Assembly (NCBI GenBank): GCA_934394665.1
Contig: CAKRRS010000011.1
Coordinates: 1-52,741 of the forward strand
Reading direction: 5' to 3'
Source: an uncultured Acetatifactor sp.
GTDB taxonomy: Bacteria > Bacillota > Clostridia > Lachnospirales > Lachnospiraceae
Length of the DNA: 52,741 nt
Part shown: piece by piece, positions 7,162 through 13,998 of the stretch
How positions within the stretch are numbered: position 1 is the stretch's first letter
Layout: every line of letters begins with the position of its first letter
The notes under the pieces: generated by a model
What the model was told of the DNA's origin: nothing
The model's database searches: none
What the model saw: only the letters and a program-made list of their open reading frames with translations
Made by a program: the position numbers and the translations under genes

Positions 7162-8613
7162 ATGAAACAGATAAAACAACACCCCCTGATCTTCGGCACC
7201 TTTATACTGACGGTCACCGGTCTGATCACCCGTCTCATCGGTTTTTTCTACCGGATCTACCTGTCAAGACTGTTCGGTGAAGAAGGTATGGGCATCTATC
7301 AGCTGCTCAGTCCGGCACTGTCGCTCTCCTTTTCCCTGACTGCCGCCGGATATCAGACCGCCATTTCCAAATACGTGGCTGCCAACACTTCCAAAAGTCC
7401 GGCCGAACGCCTGAGACCACTCCTCGCCGGTGTAAGCATCACATTGCCGCTATCTTTTCTGACCGGCGCCGTTATGTTCCTGGCCGCAGATCCGATCGGT
7501 GTCGTTTTCCTAAAAGAGGCCCGCACTGTTCCCATGCTGCGGATCCTGTCCTTTTCCATTCCTTTTGCCGCACTTCATGCCTGTATCAACGGGTATTTTT
7601 ATGGAAAAAAGAAGGCTGCCGTCCCGGCGGTCACACAGCTTTTGGAGCAGATAGCAAGGGTAGGCTGCGTGTATCTTGTCACCGGTCGCGATCTGATGCA
7701 GGGACGCACGCCGTCTATCAGTGTTGCCGTACTCGGACTCACCGTAGGGGAAATTCTGTCCATGCTGATGGCGCTTCTGTGTCTGTATGTGCATCTGTAC
7801 TACCATCAGTTTTCCCGGCATACGGAAGCCCGACTTTCCGCATACAGCCAGGTCATAACCCATCCGGCCGTAATCCCCTCTCCTGCATCCTCCCCGACTA
7901 CGCACACTCCACGCGTAAACAATCCGTCCGTATGCCGTCTGCTCCCTACCGCAGCGGTCTACCGGGACCTATTGGGAATGGTGCTTCCCCTGACCGCCAA
8001 CCGTATCGTTCTGAATATCCTGCAAAGTATCGAAGCCGTATCCATTCCACAGAAACTATTGCTCTACGGTTATGATACCACCACAGCCCTAAGTGTATAC
8101 GGTGTTCTCACCGGTATGGCTATGCCGATGATCTTTTTCCCGAACGCTCTCACCAGTTCTGTTGCGGTTCTGCTGCTCCCCACGATCTCCGAAAATCATG
8201 CACGAGGAGACCGTGATGCCGTATTGCATGACACGCTGCGCACGGTAAAATACTGCGGACTGATGGGCTTCTCGTGCCTTTGTTGTTTTCTCTTTCTCGG
8301 AAAATGGATGGGAAGTGAACTGTTCCACAGCGAACTGGCAGGACATTTTATCGTGAATCTGGGCTTCATCTGTCCTTTCCTCTATCTCGACACCACACTC
8401 TCCGGCATCCTGCAGGGACTGGGCATGGCAGGACGGATTTTTCTCTCCAACGTGATCTGTCTGCTCCTTCGCCTGACATTTGTATTTTTTGCCATTCCGA
8501 TCGTTGGTATGCAAGGATATCTCTGGGGAATTCTGGTAAGTCAGCTGGCACTCGCGGGACTGTACTTCTATTACCTGTATCGTTTTTTTCAAATACGGGC
8601 CGATTCAAAATAA
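7162..8613 (+). CDS. SpoVB/MurJ-like lipid flippase of the MOP superfamily
   Basis: A 483-residue integral membrane protein with about 12-14 hydrophobic helices. The N-terminus reads (K)QHPLIFGTFILTVTGLITRLIGFFYRIYLS, the pattern of SpoVB and related Firmicutes polysaccharide exporters, so it probably flips an undecaprenyl-linked sugar across the membrane. The ATG at 7162 is chosen from this homology. Its ribosome site is poor, because GAGGG lies 14 bases away, and the frame is open further upstream. It is the only plus-strand gene in the first 10 kb and is divergent from nifS. Whether it serves the cortex (SpoVB), vegetative lipid II (MurJ) or exopolysaccharide cannot be told from sequence. 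Confidence 0.85.
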   Translation: MKQIKQHPLIFGTFILTVTGLITRLIGFFYRIYLSRLFGEEGMGIYQLLSPALSLSFSLTAAGYQTAISKYVAANTSKSPAERLRPLLAGVSITLPLSFLTGAVMFLAADPIGVVFLKEARTVPMLRILSFSIPFAALHACINGYFYGKKKAAVPAVTQLLEQIARVGCVYLVTGRDLMQGRTPSISVAVLGLTVGEILSMLMALLCLYVHLYYHQFSRHTEARLSAYSQVITHPAVIPSPASSPTTHTPRVNNPSVCRLLPTAAVYRDLLGMVLPLTANRIVLNILQSIEAVSIPQKLLLYGYDTTTALSVYGVLTGMAMPMIFFPNALTSSVAVLLLPTISENHARGDRDAVLHDTLRTVKYCGLMGFSCLCCFLFLGKWMGSELFHSELAGHFIVNLGFICPFLYLDTTLSGILQGLGMAGRIFLSNVICLLLRLTFVFFAIPIVGMQGYLWGILVSQLALAGLYFYYLYRFFQIRADSK

Positions 8614-8781
8614 ATCGGAGATGTATCTTCCACGTTTCTTCCTCTATATACAATATATAAAAGTGTGGATAAAAATAGAGAAGTGCGAACGCTTTCCCCA
8701 TATTTAATATCTATGATAGGCTTGTACAGAGCTAAAGAAGTATCCAAAAATATATAACTCAAAAAATGCAGCCAGTAAAAA

Positions 8782-8803
8782 AGAGACATCTTACGATGTC
8801 TCT
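8782..8803 (-). terminator. Terminator of the gene at 8878-9276
   Basis: A perfect 9-bp stem (8782-8790/8795-8803) with a TTAC/GTAA loop, followed on the minus strand by six T residues. It lies 75 bases after the stop of the unknown gene. The rest of the 8614-8877 gap shows nothing I can name. Confidence 0.88.
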
Positions 8804-8877
8804 CTTGCGCTTTACATTTTTATCATCACATCTTAGCAACTGTTCCCGTCCTGTACAACACAGTTCTATTCTAAGTT

Positions 8878-9276
8878 CTACTCCGTGAATACCGTCTTGC
8901 TGCCCACGAAATACTGGTACTGTTGTAAGATCTGATCCTTACGCATATCGGAGATTGCCTTCTCCACATCCAGAGAATGGATATCGCTGTCTCTGCCGAT
9001 GTAGCCGAAATCATCCTGCTTGTTAAAAGTCACGGAAATGTCTTCCAATGCCGCATTTGCTGCAGGTCTTGATGCCCCACGCGCTTCTCCGGCCTTGCCG
9101 GAATCTACGGATTCTATCTGAAGAGAAGTATTGGAAGAAGGTACACGGGATTCCTGACCCGGGATCTCAGTGATCACTGTCTTCGCAGACTGTTTCGCCG
9201 CATCCGGTGCCTGAATGCTGCGCTGCAGATTATAATTCTGCAAACCGTTCATTCCATTGATTCCGTTCATTCCCAT
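8878..9276 (-). CDS. Hypothetical protein with Asn/Gly/Met-rich N-terminus
   Basis: A 132-residue soluble protein preceded by a strong AAGGAGGTGAG ribosome site. The N-terminus is a short repeat of Met-Asn-Gly units, the middle (about 25-80) is low-complexity, Ser/Ala-rich and probably disordered. The C-terminal 45 residues are charged and end in a helix containing DMRKDQILQQYQYFVG. I believe similar proteins occur in other Lachnospiraceae without known function, but cannot support a family name. It is a single gene with its own terminator at 8782-8803. No signal peptide or membrane helix is visible. Confidence 0.75.
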   Translation of the reverse strand: MGMNGINGMNGLQNYNLQRSIQAPDAAKQSAKTVITEIPGQESRVPSSNTSLQIESVDSGKAGEARGASRPAANAALEDISVTFNKQDDFGYIGRDSDIHSLDVEKAISDMRKDQILQQYQYFVGSKTVFTE

Positions 9277-9474
9277 GTACTCACCTCCTTGTCATTTGTA
9301 TCTGCTGCTATTCCTATATGATTTATTGCCGTTTCTCTTCTCACGGCGCGGTGCATCCGCTCCGCCCTGCGTGTTCCGAATTGCTATTCAAATCATTATT
9401 TTTAAATACATAAAAGTTATCGACAAATCTCGCCTACACTTTTACATCGGCACTTTTTTCCTAATACTTTAGTC

Positions 9475-9939
9475 CTAATTGTGATTTTTATCATTCAGGA
9501 CGCTCTTGAGTTCATCCATAAAGGTATTCACATCTTTGAACTCCCGATATACGGACGCAAATCTCACATAAGCAACCGCATCCAGATCCTTTAGCTTGTT
9601 CATCACAAGTTCACCGATGGTGCCGCTGGGGATCTCCCGTTCTTCACTGTTAAATATCTCGTTCTCCACCTCATCCACCAGAGTCGTGATCTGCTGTGCA
9701 CTGACCGGACGCTTATGACAGGCTCGCAGAACCCCTGCCTCGATCTTGGCACGGTCATACGCTTCCCTGTTGTTATCCTTTTTAATAATGATCAGTGGAA
9801 TCGTCTCGATCTTCTCATAAGTGGTAAAACGCTTTCCACATTCATCGCACACTCTGCGACGACGAATGGAATTGTTATCCTCCGCCGGTCTCGAATCGAT
9901 TACCCGGGTATTTTCATGGCTGCAGAACGGACATTTCAT
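9475..9939 (-). CDS. nrdR: Ribonucleotide reductase repressor NrdR
   Basis: A 154-residue zinc-finger/ATP-cone repressor that senses dATP/ATP and shuts off ribonucleotide reductase genes by binding NrdR boxes. Counted from the chosen start, the zinc ribbon cysteines are C3, C6, C31 and C34 (CPFC and CDEC). The ATP-cone occupies roughly residues 47-137. The ATG at 9939 is preferred over one two codons upstream (9945), since GGAGG sits six bases before it and directly abuts the earlier ATG. It follows ylmC on the same strand, an arrangement common in Clostridia (sigG-ylmC-nrdR), although here sigG points the other way. Confidence 0.97.
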   Translation of the reverse strand: MKCPFCSHENTRVIDSRPAEDNNSIRRRRVCDECGKRFTTYEKIETIPLIIIKKDNNREAYDRAKIEAGVLRACHKRPVSAQQITTLVDEVENEIFNSEEREIPSGTIGELVMNKLKDLDAVAYVRFASVYREFKDVNTFMDELKSVLNDKNHN

Positions 9940-9992
9940 AGGCATCCTCCTCTAAAAAACCACGTGTTATTTATGTTAAGATTATAGAAGAT

Positions 9993-10226
9993 TCAGCAGT
10001 TAATGTCAACTAAAATTATGTCCGGGCCAATCTGCCGGATGTCCTTATACGGGATCACAATATTCGGTTCACAGCGCAAAAATCCAAGCCACGAATTACC
10101 GCCCGGCACCATGATCTTGCAGATGCATCCGCTGCACTCGTCAAACTCCAGATCACATACATGCCCCAGCTTTTTACAGTCTCTGATATTGATCACATCT
10201 TTGCATTTCAATTCGGAGAAAAGCAT
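9993..10226 (-). CDS. ylmC: YlmC/YmxH-family PRC-barrel protein
   Basis: A 77-residue protein with the YlmC/YmxH pattern: an N-terminal FSELKCKDVINI strand, LGHVCDLEFD, and a C-terminal IPYKDIRQIGPDIILVDI. It is a single PRC-barrel domain. The family is found next to sigG in spore formers and is annotated as sporulation-associated, with no defined biochemical role. GGGAGCGGAAG precedes the ATG, and a near-consensus SigA promoter lies at 10250-10278. nrdR follows after 53 bases and is probably on the same transcript. Confidence 0.9.
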   Translation of the reverse strand: MLFSELKCKDVINIRDCKKLGHVCDLEFDECSGCICKIMVPGGNSWLGFLRCEPNIVIPYKDIRQIGPDIILVDINC

Positions 10227-10249
10227 CTTCCGCTCCCAAAATATTCACT

Positions 10250-10278
10250 ATTATAGTTATTGTATGATGTGCTCACAA
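10250..10278 (-). promoter_or_regulatory. Putative SigA promoter of ylmC-nrdR
   Basis: Minus-strand TTGTGA (10273-10278) and a consensus TATAAT (10250-10255) separated by 17 bases, about 24 bases before the ylmC start. Confidence 0.7.
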
Positions 10279-10333
10279 ATTCGTTCTGAAAAATCAGGTG
10301 TTACAGGGAAATAAAGGAAAATCCTTTCGCAAA

Positions 10334-10362
10334 GTATAGCCACACTCTCCTCTGTGAATAAT
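10334..10362 (+). promoter_or_regulatory. SigF-like promoter of sigG
   Basis: GTATA at 10334-10338 fits the SigF -35 consensus GYWTA. After a 15-base spacer, GTGAATAAT at 10354-10362 fits the -10 pattern GGNNANANT with one mismatch. In Bacillus subtilis sigG is transcribed by SigF in the forespore, so both pattern and position agree. The expected start of transcription is some 25 bases before the sigG ATG. Confidence 0.6.
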
Positions 10363-10394
10363 GTAGGTATCAAAATCACAATCGGGAGGTCTCT

Positions 10395-11174
10395 ATGGTA
10401 CAGGGAAAAGTGGAAATCTGCGGCGTAAACACAGCAAAACTGCCTTTATTAAAGGCATCTGACAAGGAAGCTCTCTTCGACAAAATCCGCGAAGGCGACA
10501 CTGCCGCCAGAGAGACCTATATCGAAGGCAATCTGCGTCTTGTCTTAAGTGTGATCAAACGGTTTTCGAGCAGTGCCGAAAACGTGGACGACCTCTTCCA
10601 GATCGGCTGCATCGGCCTGATCAAAGCCATCGACAATTTTGATTCCACGCTGGGGGTAAAATTTTCCACCTATGCAGTGCCTATGATCCAGGGGGAGATC
10701 CGCCGGTTCTTACGTGACAATAACAGCATCCGTGTCTCCCGTTCTCTCAAAGATACTGCTTACAAAGCCATCTATGCCAAAGATACGCTGACAAGAAAAA
10801 ATCTAAAGGAACCCACAATGGAAGAAATTGCCGCAGAAGTCGGCATCTCCAAAGAGGACATCGTCTACGCCTTAGATGCCATGCAGAACCCCATGAGTCT
10901 CTACGAGCCGGTCTATACCGACGGCGGCGACACGCTCTATGTCATGGATCAGATCAGTGACAAAAAAAATAAGGAAGAGGCGTGGGTGGAACATCTCTCC
11001 CTGAACGAAGCCATGAAACATCTAAACGACAGAGAGCGCCATATCATCTCCCTGCGCTTTTTCGAAGGGAAGACCCAGACCGAGGTAGCCGATCTGATCG
11101 GCATCTCCCAGGCCCAGGTCTCCCGTCTTGAAAAAAATGCTTTGAAATCCATGCGCGGTTATCTTACCGCGTAA
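10395..11174 (+). CDS. sigG: Late forespore sigma factor SigG
   Basis: A 259-residue sigma-70 family protein that directs RNA polymerase to late forespore genes. The N-terminal signature (KVEICGVNTAKLPLL) is diagnostic of SigG. Region 2 (about residues 44-110) includes DLFQIGCIGLIKAIDNFD, region 3 is around 135-165, and region 4 has a helix-turn-helix in TQTEVADLIGISQAQVSRLEK. It has no pro-sequence, as expected for SigG. GGGAGG lies six bases before the ATG, and a SigF-like promoter is upstream. It is on the plus strand and convergent with vanZ, hypothetical and sigE genes; in most Clostridia sigG follows sigE directly on the same strand. Confidence 0.98.
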   Translation: MVQGKVEICGVNTAKLPLLKASDKEALFDKIREGDTAARETYIEGNLRLVLSVIKRFSSSAENVDDLFQIGCIGLIKAIDNFDSTLGVKFSTYAVPMIQGEIRRFLRDNNSIRVSRSLKDTAYKAIYAKDTLTRKNLKEPTMEEIAAEVGISKEDIVYALDAMQNPMSLYEPVYTDGGDTLYVMDQISDKKNKEEAWVEHLSLNEAMKHLNDRERHIISLRFFEGKTQTEVADLIGISQAQVSRLEKNALKSMRGYLTA

Positions 11175-11185
11175 CTTACGTTATT

Positions 11186-11210
11186 CTCAGCCCGACGGTC
11201 TGAGCTTTTT
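11186..11210 (+). terminator. Possible sigG terminator overlapping the vanZ-like 3' end
   Basis: A short 5-bp stem (11186-11190/11200-11204) is followed by CTTTTTC on the plus strand, 12 bases after the sigG stop. The stem is weak and it overlaps the last codons of the convergent gene, so this is tentative. Confidence 0.35.
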
Positions 11211-11726
11211 CACCATCCCGTACAGAATCCTAAAGATTAGGTATCCGATGACTGCTCCCATCACATTGGTCAGAATGTCATCCACCTGAAAATAACCCCT
11301 GCCGGTAATCAGTTGGATTGTCTCCACACCAAGACTTGTCACAAATGCGGCAAAGGTATTGCGGAAAAATCCTCTGATCCAGGGAAATGCCCATGGGCAA
11401 ATAAACCCATACGGAATAAAAAGCAGTACATTTTCTACCACAAAAGCATTATTTCTCGTATTGATTCCCCAGGTAGAGAACAGTTCCAGATCCATCTGTC
11501 TGGTTCCGGTGCCGGCTTCCCTGGAGAAAAAGGTTATGACCAGTATGATCATAAGGTATAAAGAGAACGCCATAAGACCCGACATCGGAAAAGCATCTTT
11601 CCCCTTGCGCTCTCTTCTGGCATTCATGCCGTTTAAGATCAGTCCCATCACCGCTCCCGCCATCACACCGTACGGCAGGTATTTCAGGGCTCCGTTCAGA
11701 TCTCTTATGATATATTTCCAAATCAT
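11187..11726 (-). CDS. VanZ-like membrane protein
   Basis: A 179-residue protein with five hydrophobic segments. The central pattern NVLLFIPYGFICPW, followed by ETIQLITGRGYFQVDDILTNVMGAVIGY, is characteristic of the VanZ-like family, where the acidic residues of the E-x-x-Q and D-D-x-x-x-N motifs are conserved. The founding member confers low-level teicoplanin resistance, but chromosomal homologues are very common and mostly uncharacterised, so no resistance should be inferred. AGGATG precedes the ATG. It lies between sigG and sigE, with the next gene upstream 38 bases away on the same strand. Confidence 0.88.
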   Translation of the reverse strand: MIWKYIIRDLNGALKYLPYGVMAGAVMGLILNGMNARRERKGKDAFPMSGLMAFSLYLMIILVITFFSREAGTGTRQMDLELFSTWGINTRNNAFVVENVLLFIPYGFICPWAFPWIRGFFRNTFAAFVTSLGVETIQLITGRGYFQVDDILTNVMGAVIGYLIFRILYGMVKKLRPSG

Positions 11727-11764
11727 TCTTTCTTCATCCTATATCTGTCGTTCAAATTGCCTTT

Positions 11765-12082
11765 TTACATCTGATAGGTATCCCATTTTGAGGGGGCTTC
11801 GTCCCATAGCTTCTTGCCTTCGAACAGCCTGTCATTCATCCAGCCGACTGCATCCACGACACCGTCCTCATCAAAAGAGAAATACGCTGTCTGCTTTTTC
11901 TCTTCCGGCGTCTTAAAATAATTAAACGGCTCCGGCCATACGGTCACCTTCAGTTTCTTCCCACCTTCTTCATCTGCCGGATTCCGGTACTGCTCCAGGC
12001 GATAGCGCATGCCCTGGTGACAGCCGGTAAATTCTGTTTTCTTCAAGTATTCCATCGATAATATATCATCACGCTGTATCAT
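11765..12082 (-). CDS. Hypothetical small cytoplasmic protein
   Basis: A 105-residue protein I cannot assign. It is hydrophilic, with several aromatic residues (VWPEPFNYF, KWDTYQM) and a segment HQGMRYRLEQY. There is no membrane helix and no signal. The ATG at 12082 has GAGG about nine bases upstream; an internal ATG at 12055 is a weaker alternative. It lies upstream of the VanZ-like gene, 38 bases away and on the same strand, and about 160 bases downstream of sigE. These two genes interrupt the usual sigE-sigG neighbourhood. Confidence 0.7.
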   Translation of the reverse strand: MIQRDDILSMEYLKKTEFTGCHQGMRYRLEQYRNPADEEGGKKLKVTVWPEPFNYFKTPEEKKQTAYFSFDEDGVVDAVGWMNDRLFEGKKLWDEAPSKWDTYQM

Positions 12083-12242
12083 GTTCTTCGTCCTCTATTC
12101 TGCCTGTTATCAACATCCTGTGATTCATCCCGAGAGAAATTTCCTGCAACTATTTCCTCATCATACGTTCTCACGTTTCTACTCGCTATTCCCGTTTTGT
12201 GCACATAATACATAGTATCATGTATCCCACCGTAATGCAAAG

Positions 12243-12980
12243 TCAAATATGGAGGCTGATTTCTTTTTTCAGCTGCCGCATGATCTTTTTCTCCAGACGG
12301 GAAATATAAGATTGCGAGATGCCGAGGAGGCTTGCAACTTCCTTCTGTGTCATCTCCTGTCCGTCCGGTGTCCCCAGCCCGAACCGCAGACGGATGATCG
12401 TCTTTTCCCGTTTGGAAAGTTTACCCACTGCATTCATCAACAATTTCCGCTCTACCTCATTTTCGATGCCTCTGTAGATGACGTCCTCGTCTGTGCCCAG
12501 GATATCCGACAGGAGAAGTTCATTGCCATCCCAGTCCACATTCAGCGGTTCGTCGATTGATACTTCCATTTTGGTCTTGTTGTTGCGGCGCAGATACATC
12601 AATATTTCGTTCTCGATGCAACGGGACGCGTAGGTCGCCAGCTTGATATTTTTCTCCGGATTAAAGGTGTTGATGGATTTGATCAGCCCAATCGTTCCGA
12701 TCGAGATCAGATCCTCCACACCCACGCCGGTATTGTCGAATTTTTTGGCGATGTAGACAACGAGGCGTAGGTTATGTTCGATCAGGATTGCTTTTGCCTC
12801 ATCTTCATACGCGGTTCCCAGGTCACTGATGACCTGATTCTCCTGCTCCCCGGTCAACGGCGGCGGCAGTACTTCCGCACCCCCGATATAATGAATGTCA
12901 CCTTTACGCTGTAGCAGGAAAGGTTCCCTGCGCATCATTTTAAACTGCATTTTCCCCGGTATTGCTATTTTTAAGATCAT
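12243..12980 (-). CDS. sigE: Mother-cell sigma factor SigE (as pro-SigE)
   Basis: A 245-residue sigma factor for early mother-cell gene expression, made as an inactive, membrane-associated precursor. The first 30 or so residues form the pro-sequence, ending at the conserved [12 protein letters not shown] segment near which SpoIIGA cleaves in Bacillus subtilis (YIGGSEALPPPL there). Region 2 includes [17 protein letters not shown] and region 4 has [20 protein letters not shown]. Its ATG overlaps the spoIIGA stop (ATGA), so the two are translationally coupled. Transcription is expected from the Spo0A-type promoter upstream of spoIIGA. Confidence 0.98.
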   Translation of the reverse strand: MILKIAIPGKMQFKMMRREPFLLQRKGDIHYIGGAEVLPPPLTGEQENQVISDLGTAYEDEAKAILIEHNLRLVVYIAKKFDNTGVGVEDLISIGTIGLIKSINTFNPEKNIKLATYASRCIENEILMYLRRNNKTKMEVSIDEPLNVDWDGNELLLSDILGTDEDVIYRGIENEVERKLLMNAVGKLSKREKTIIRLRFGLGTPDGQEMTQKEVASLLGISQSYISRLEKKIMRQLKKEISLHI

Positions 12981-13858
12981 ATCTGTCTGCTCCTATCTGC
13001 CACTTTGCCCCTATGGAATTTCTCCTGCGGCCCGGCTTTTTGTTTACTGCCTCCTTTGTATTCTTCCGATCTTTCCCAAAGAGACGGATGCAGTAACATT
13101 ACAAACGTCTCACCGCCGACCTCTTCTTCACTTACCGCCAGCCAGACCTGCTTACATACCTTTTCCACGCCCTGACGCGCAATGACGATCTGCGGTATGG
13201 GATATCCATAGAGGATGCCGCTCTTTTTTCCGACACTGTGGTAAGGGATCACGCGCATCCCCGGAAGTCCTTCCGGCCATAGTCTGTGGAATACCTGTGC
13301 ATCGATCACCGATACCGGTGCCCGGCTGATCGGTTCCGTCAGGGTATTGCCGGAATCTACAATAGCCCGTACCCGGATGCTCTCCGTCTCTCCCTGTAGT
13401 ACCACATTACAGTACGTTTTTTGTGTGACCTCTTTTTCCCGTCCTTTCACGATCAGCAGGGCGAAAAGGCTCCCCAGTCCCAGCAACGGGACAACACAGG
13501 TAAGGTATTTTACACATGCCGGAAAACTCCTGACTACTGCGACCAGGATTCCCCCGAGTAAACAGGTATCCAGCATCAGTTTGCGGGAATAATACCACAA
13601 CATTTTCAGGCTCCGGATGCCAAAGCTCACATACAGCATGAGCACGGTCCCAGGAAGAAAGCAACTTAGTACTTTAACTGTCGCCGATCCTTTCCATAGA
13701 AAAGGGAGCAGATAACTTCCCGCTCCCAGACCGGCACCACACAGCAACCGGTACCACGTGGCAGTGTGGCAGGTGCTGTGATCGACCATGCTTAAAAGGA
13801 TCAGATTCATTCCGAAATTTAAGAGGAACAGACTGTCTAAATATAGTTCATAATGCAT
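12977..13858 (-). CDS. spoIIGA: Sigma-E processing peptidase SpoIIGA
   Basis: A 293-residue membrane aspartic protease that activates pro-SigE at the sporulation septum. The N-terminal half has five hydrophobic helices (within residues 8-137). The C-terminal half carries the aspartyl protease motif VDSGNTL with catalytic D168; the protein acts as a dimer in the Bacillus model. The ATG at 13858 is preferred because AAAGGGGG lies about five bases upstream and the protein then begins with the first helix. The longer frame to 13969 would run through the promoter. The stop overlaps the sigE start by four bases. Confidence 0.95.
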   Translation of the reverse strand: MHYELYLDSLFLLNFGMNLILLSMVDHSTCHTATWYRLLCGAGLGAGSYLLPFLWKGSATVKVLSCFLPGTVLMLYVSFGIRSLKMLWYYSRKLMLDTCLLGGILVAVVRSFPACVKYLTCVVPLLGLGSLFALLIVKGREKEVTQKTYCNVVLQGETESIRVRAIVDSGNTLTEPISRAPVSVIDAQVFHRLWPEGLPGMRVIPYHSVGKKSGILYGYPIPQIVIARQGVEKVCKQVWLAVSEEEVGGETFVMLLHPSLWERSEEYKGGSKQKAGPQEKFHRGKVADRSRQI

Positions 13859-13936
13859 CTCATCCCCCTTTTGGTACGTATTTCTTCTGAAGGAAATCGC
13901 TGTCATCCAAAGTTCACTACCGGTTCCTTCAGAAAC

Positions 13937-13969
13937 ATTATAAGGGGCGCAGGTGGCAAATTTTGTCAA
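13937..13969 (-). promoter_or_regulatory. Spo0A-type promoter of spoIIGA-sigE with a 21-base spacer
   Basis: On the minus strand a perfect TTGACA (13964-13969) and perfect TATAAT (13937-13942) are 21 bases apart, too far for unassisted SigA. The Bacillus subtilis spoIIG promoter has the same oddity (22 bases) and needs phosphorylated Spo0A. A near 0A box (TGTCAAA, plus strand, 13964-13970) overlaps the -35, and a perfect box lies upstream at 14006-14012. The start of transcription should be near 13930. Confidence 0.75.
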
Positions 13970-13998
13970 ATCTTCATCCGCTGAAACCTTTTTCTTTC

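Noticed and set aside
8589..8789. A 66-codon minus-strand frame overlapping the flippase 3' end
   Set aside because: No ribosome site, it starts within the terminator stem of the upstream gene and overlaps a well-supported gene.
9418..9426. A Spo0A-box-like TGTCGAT upstream of the unknown gene at 8878
   Set aside because: One mismatch, no properly spaced promoter beside it, and a 7-base motif occurs often by chance.
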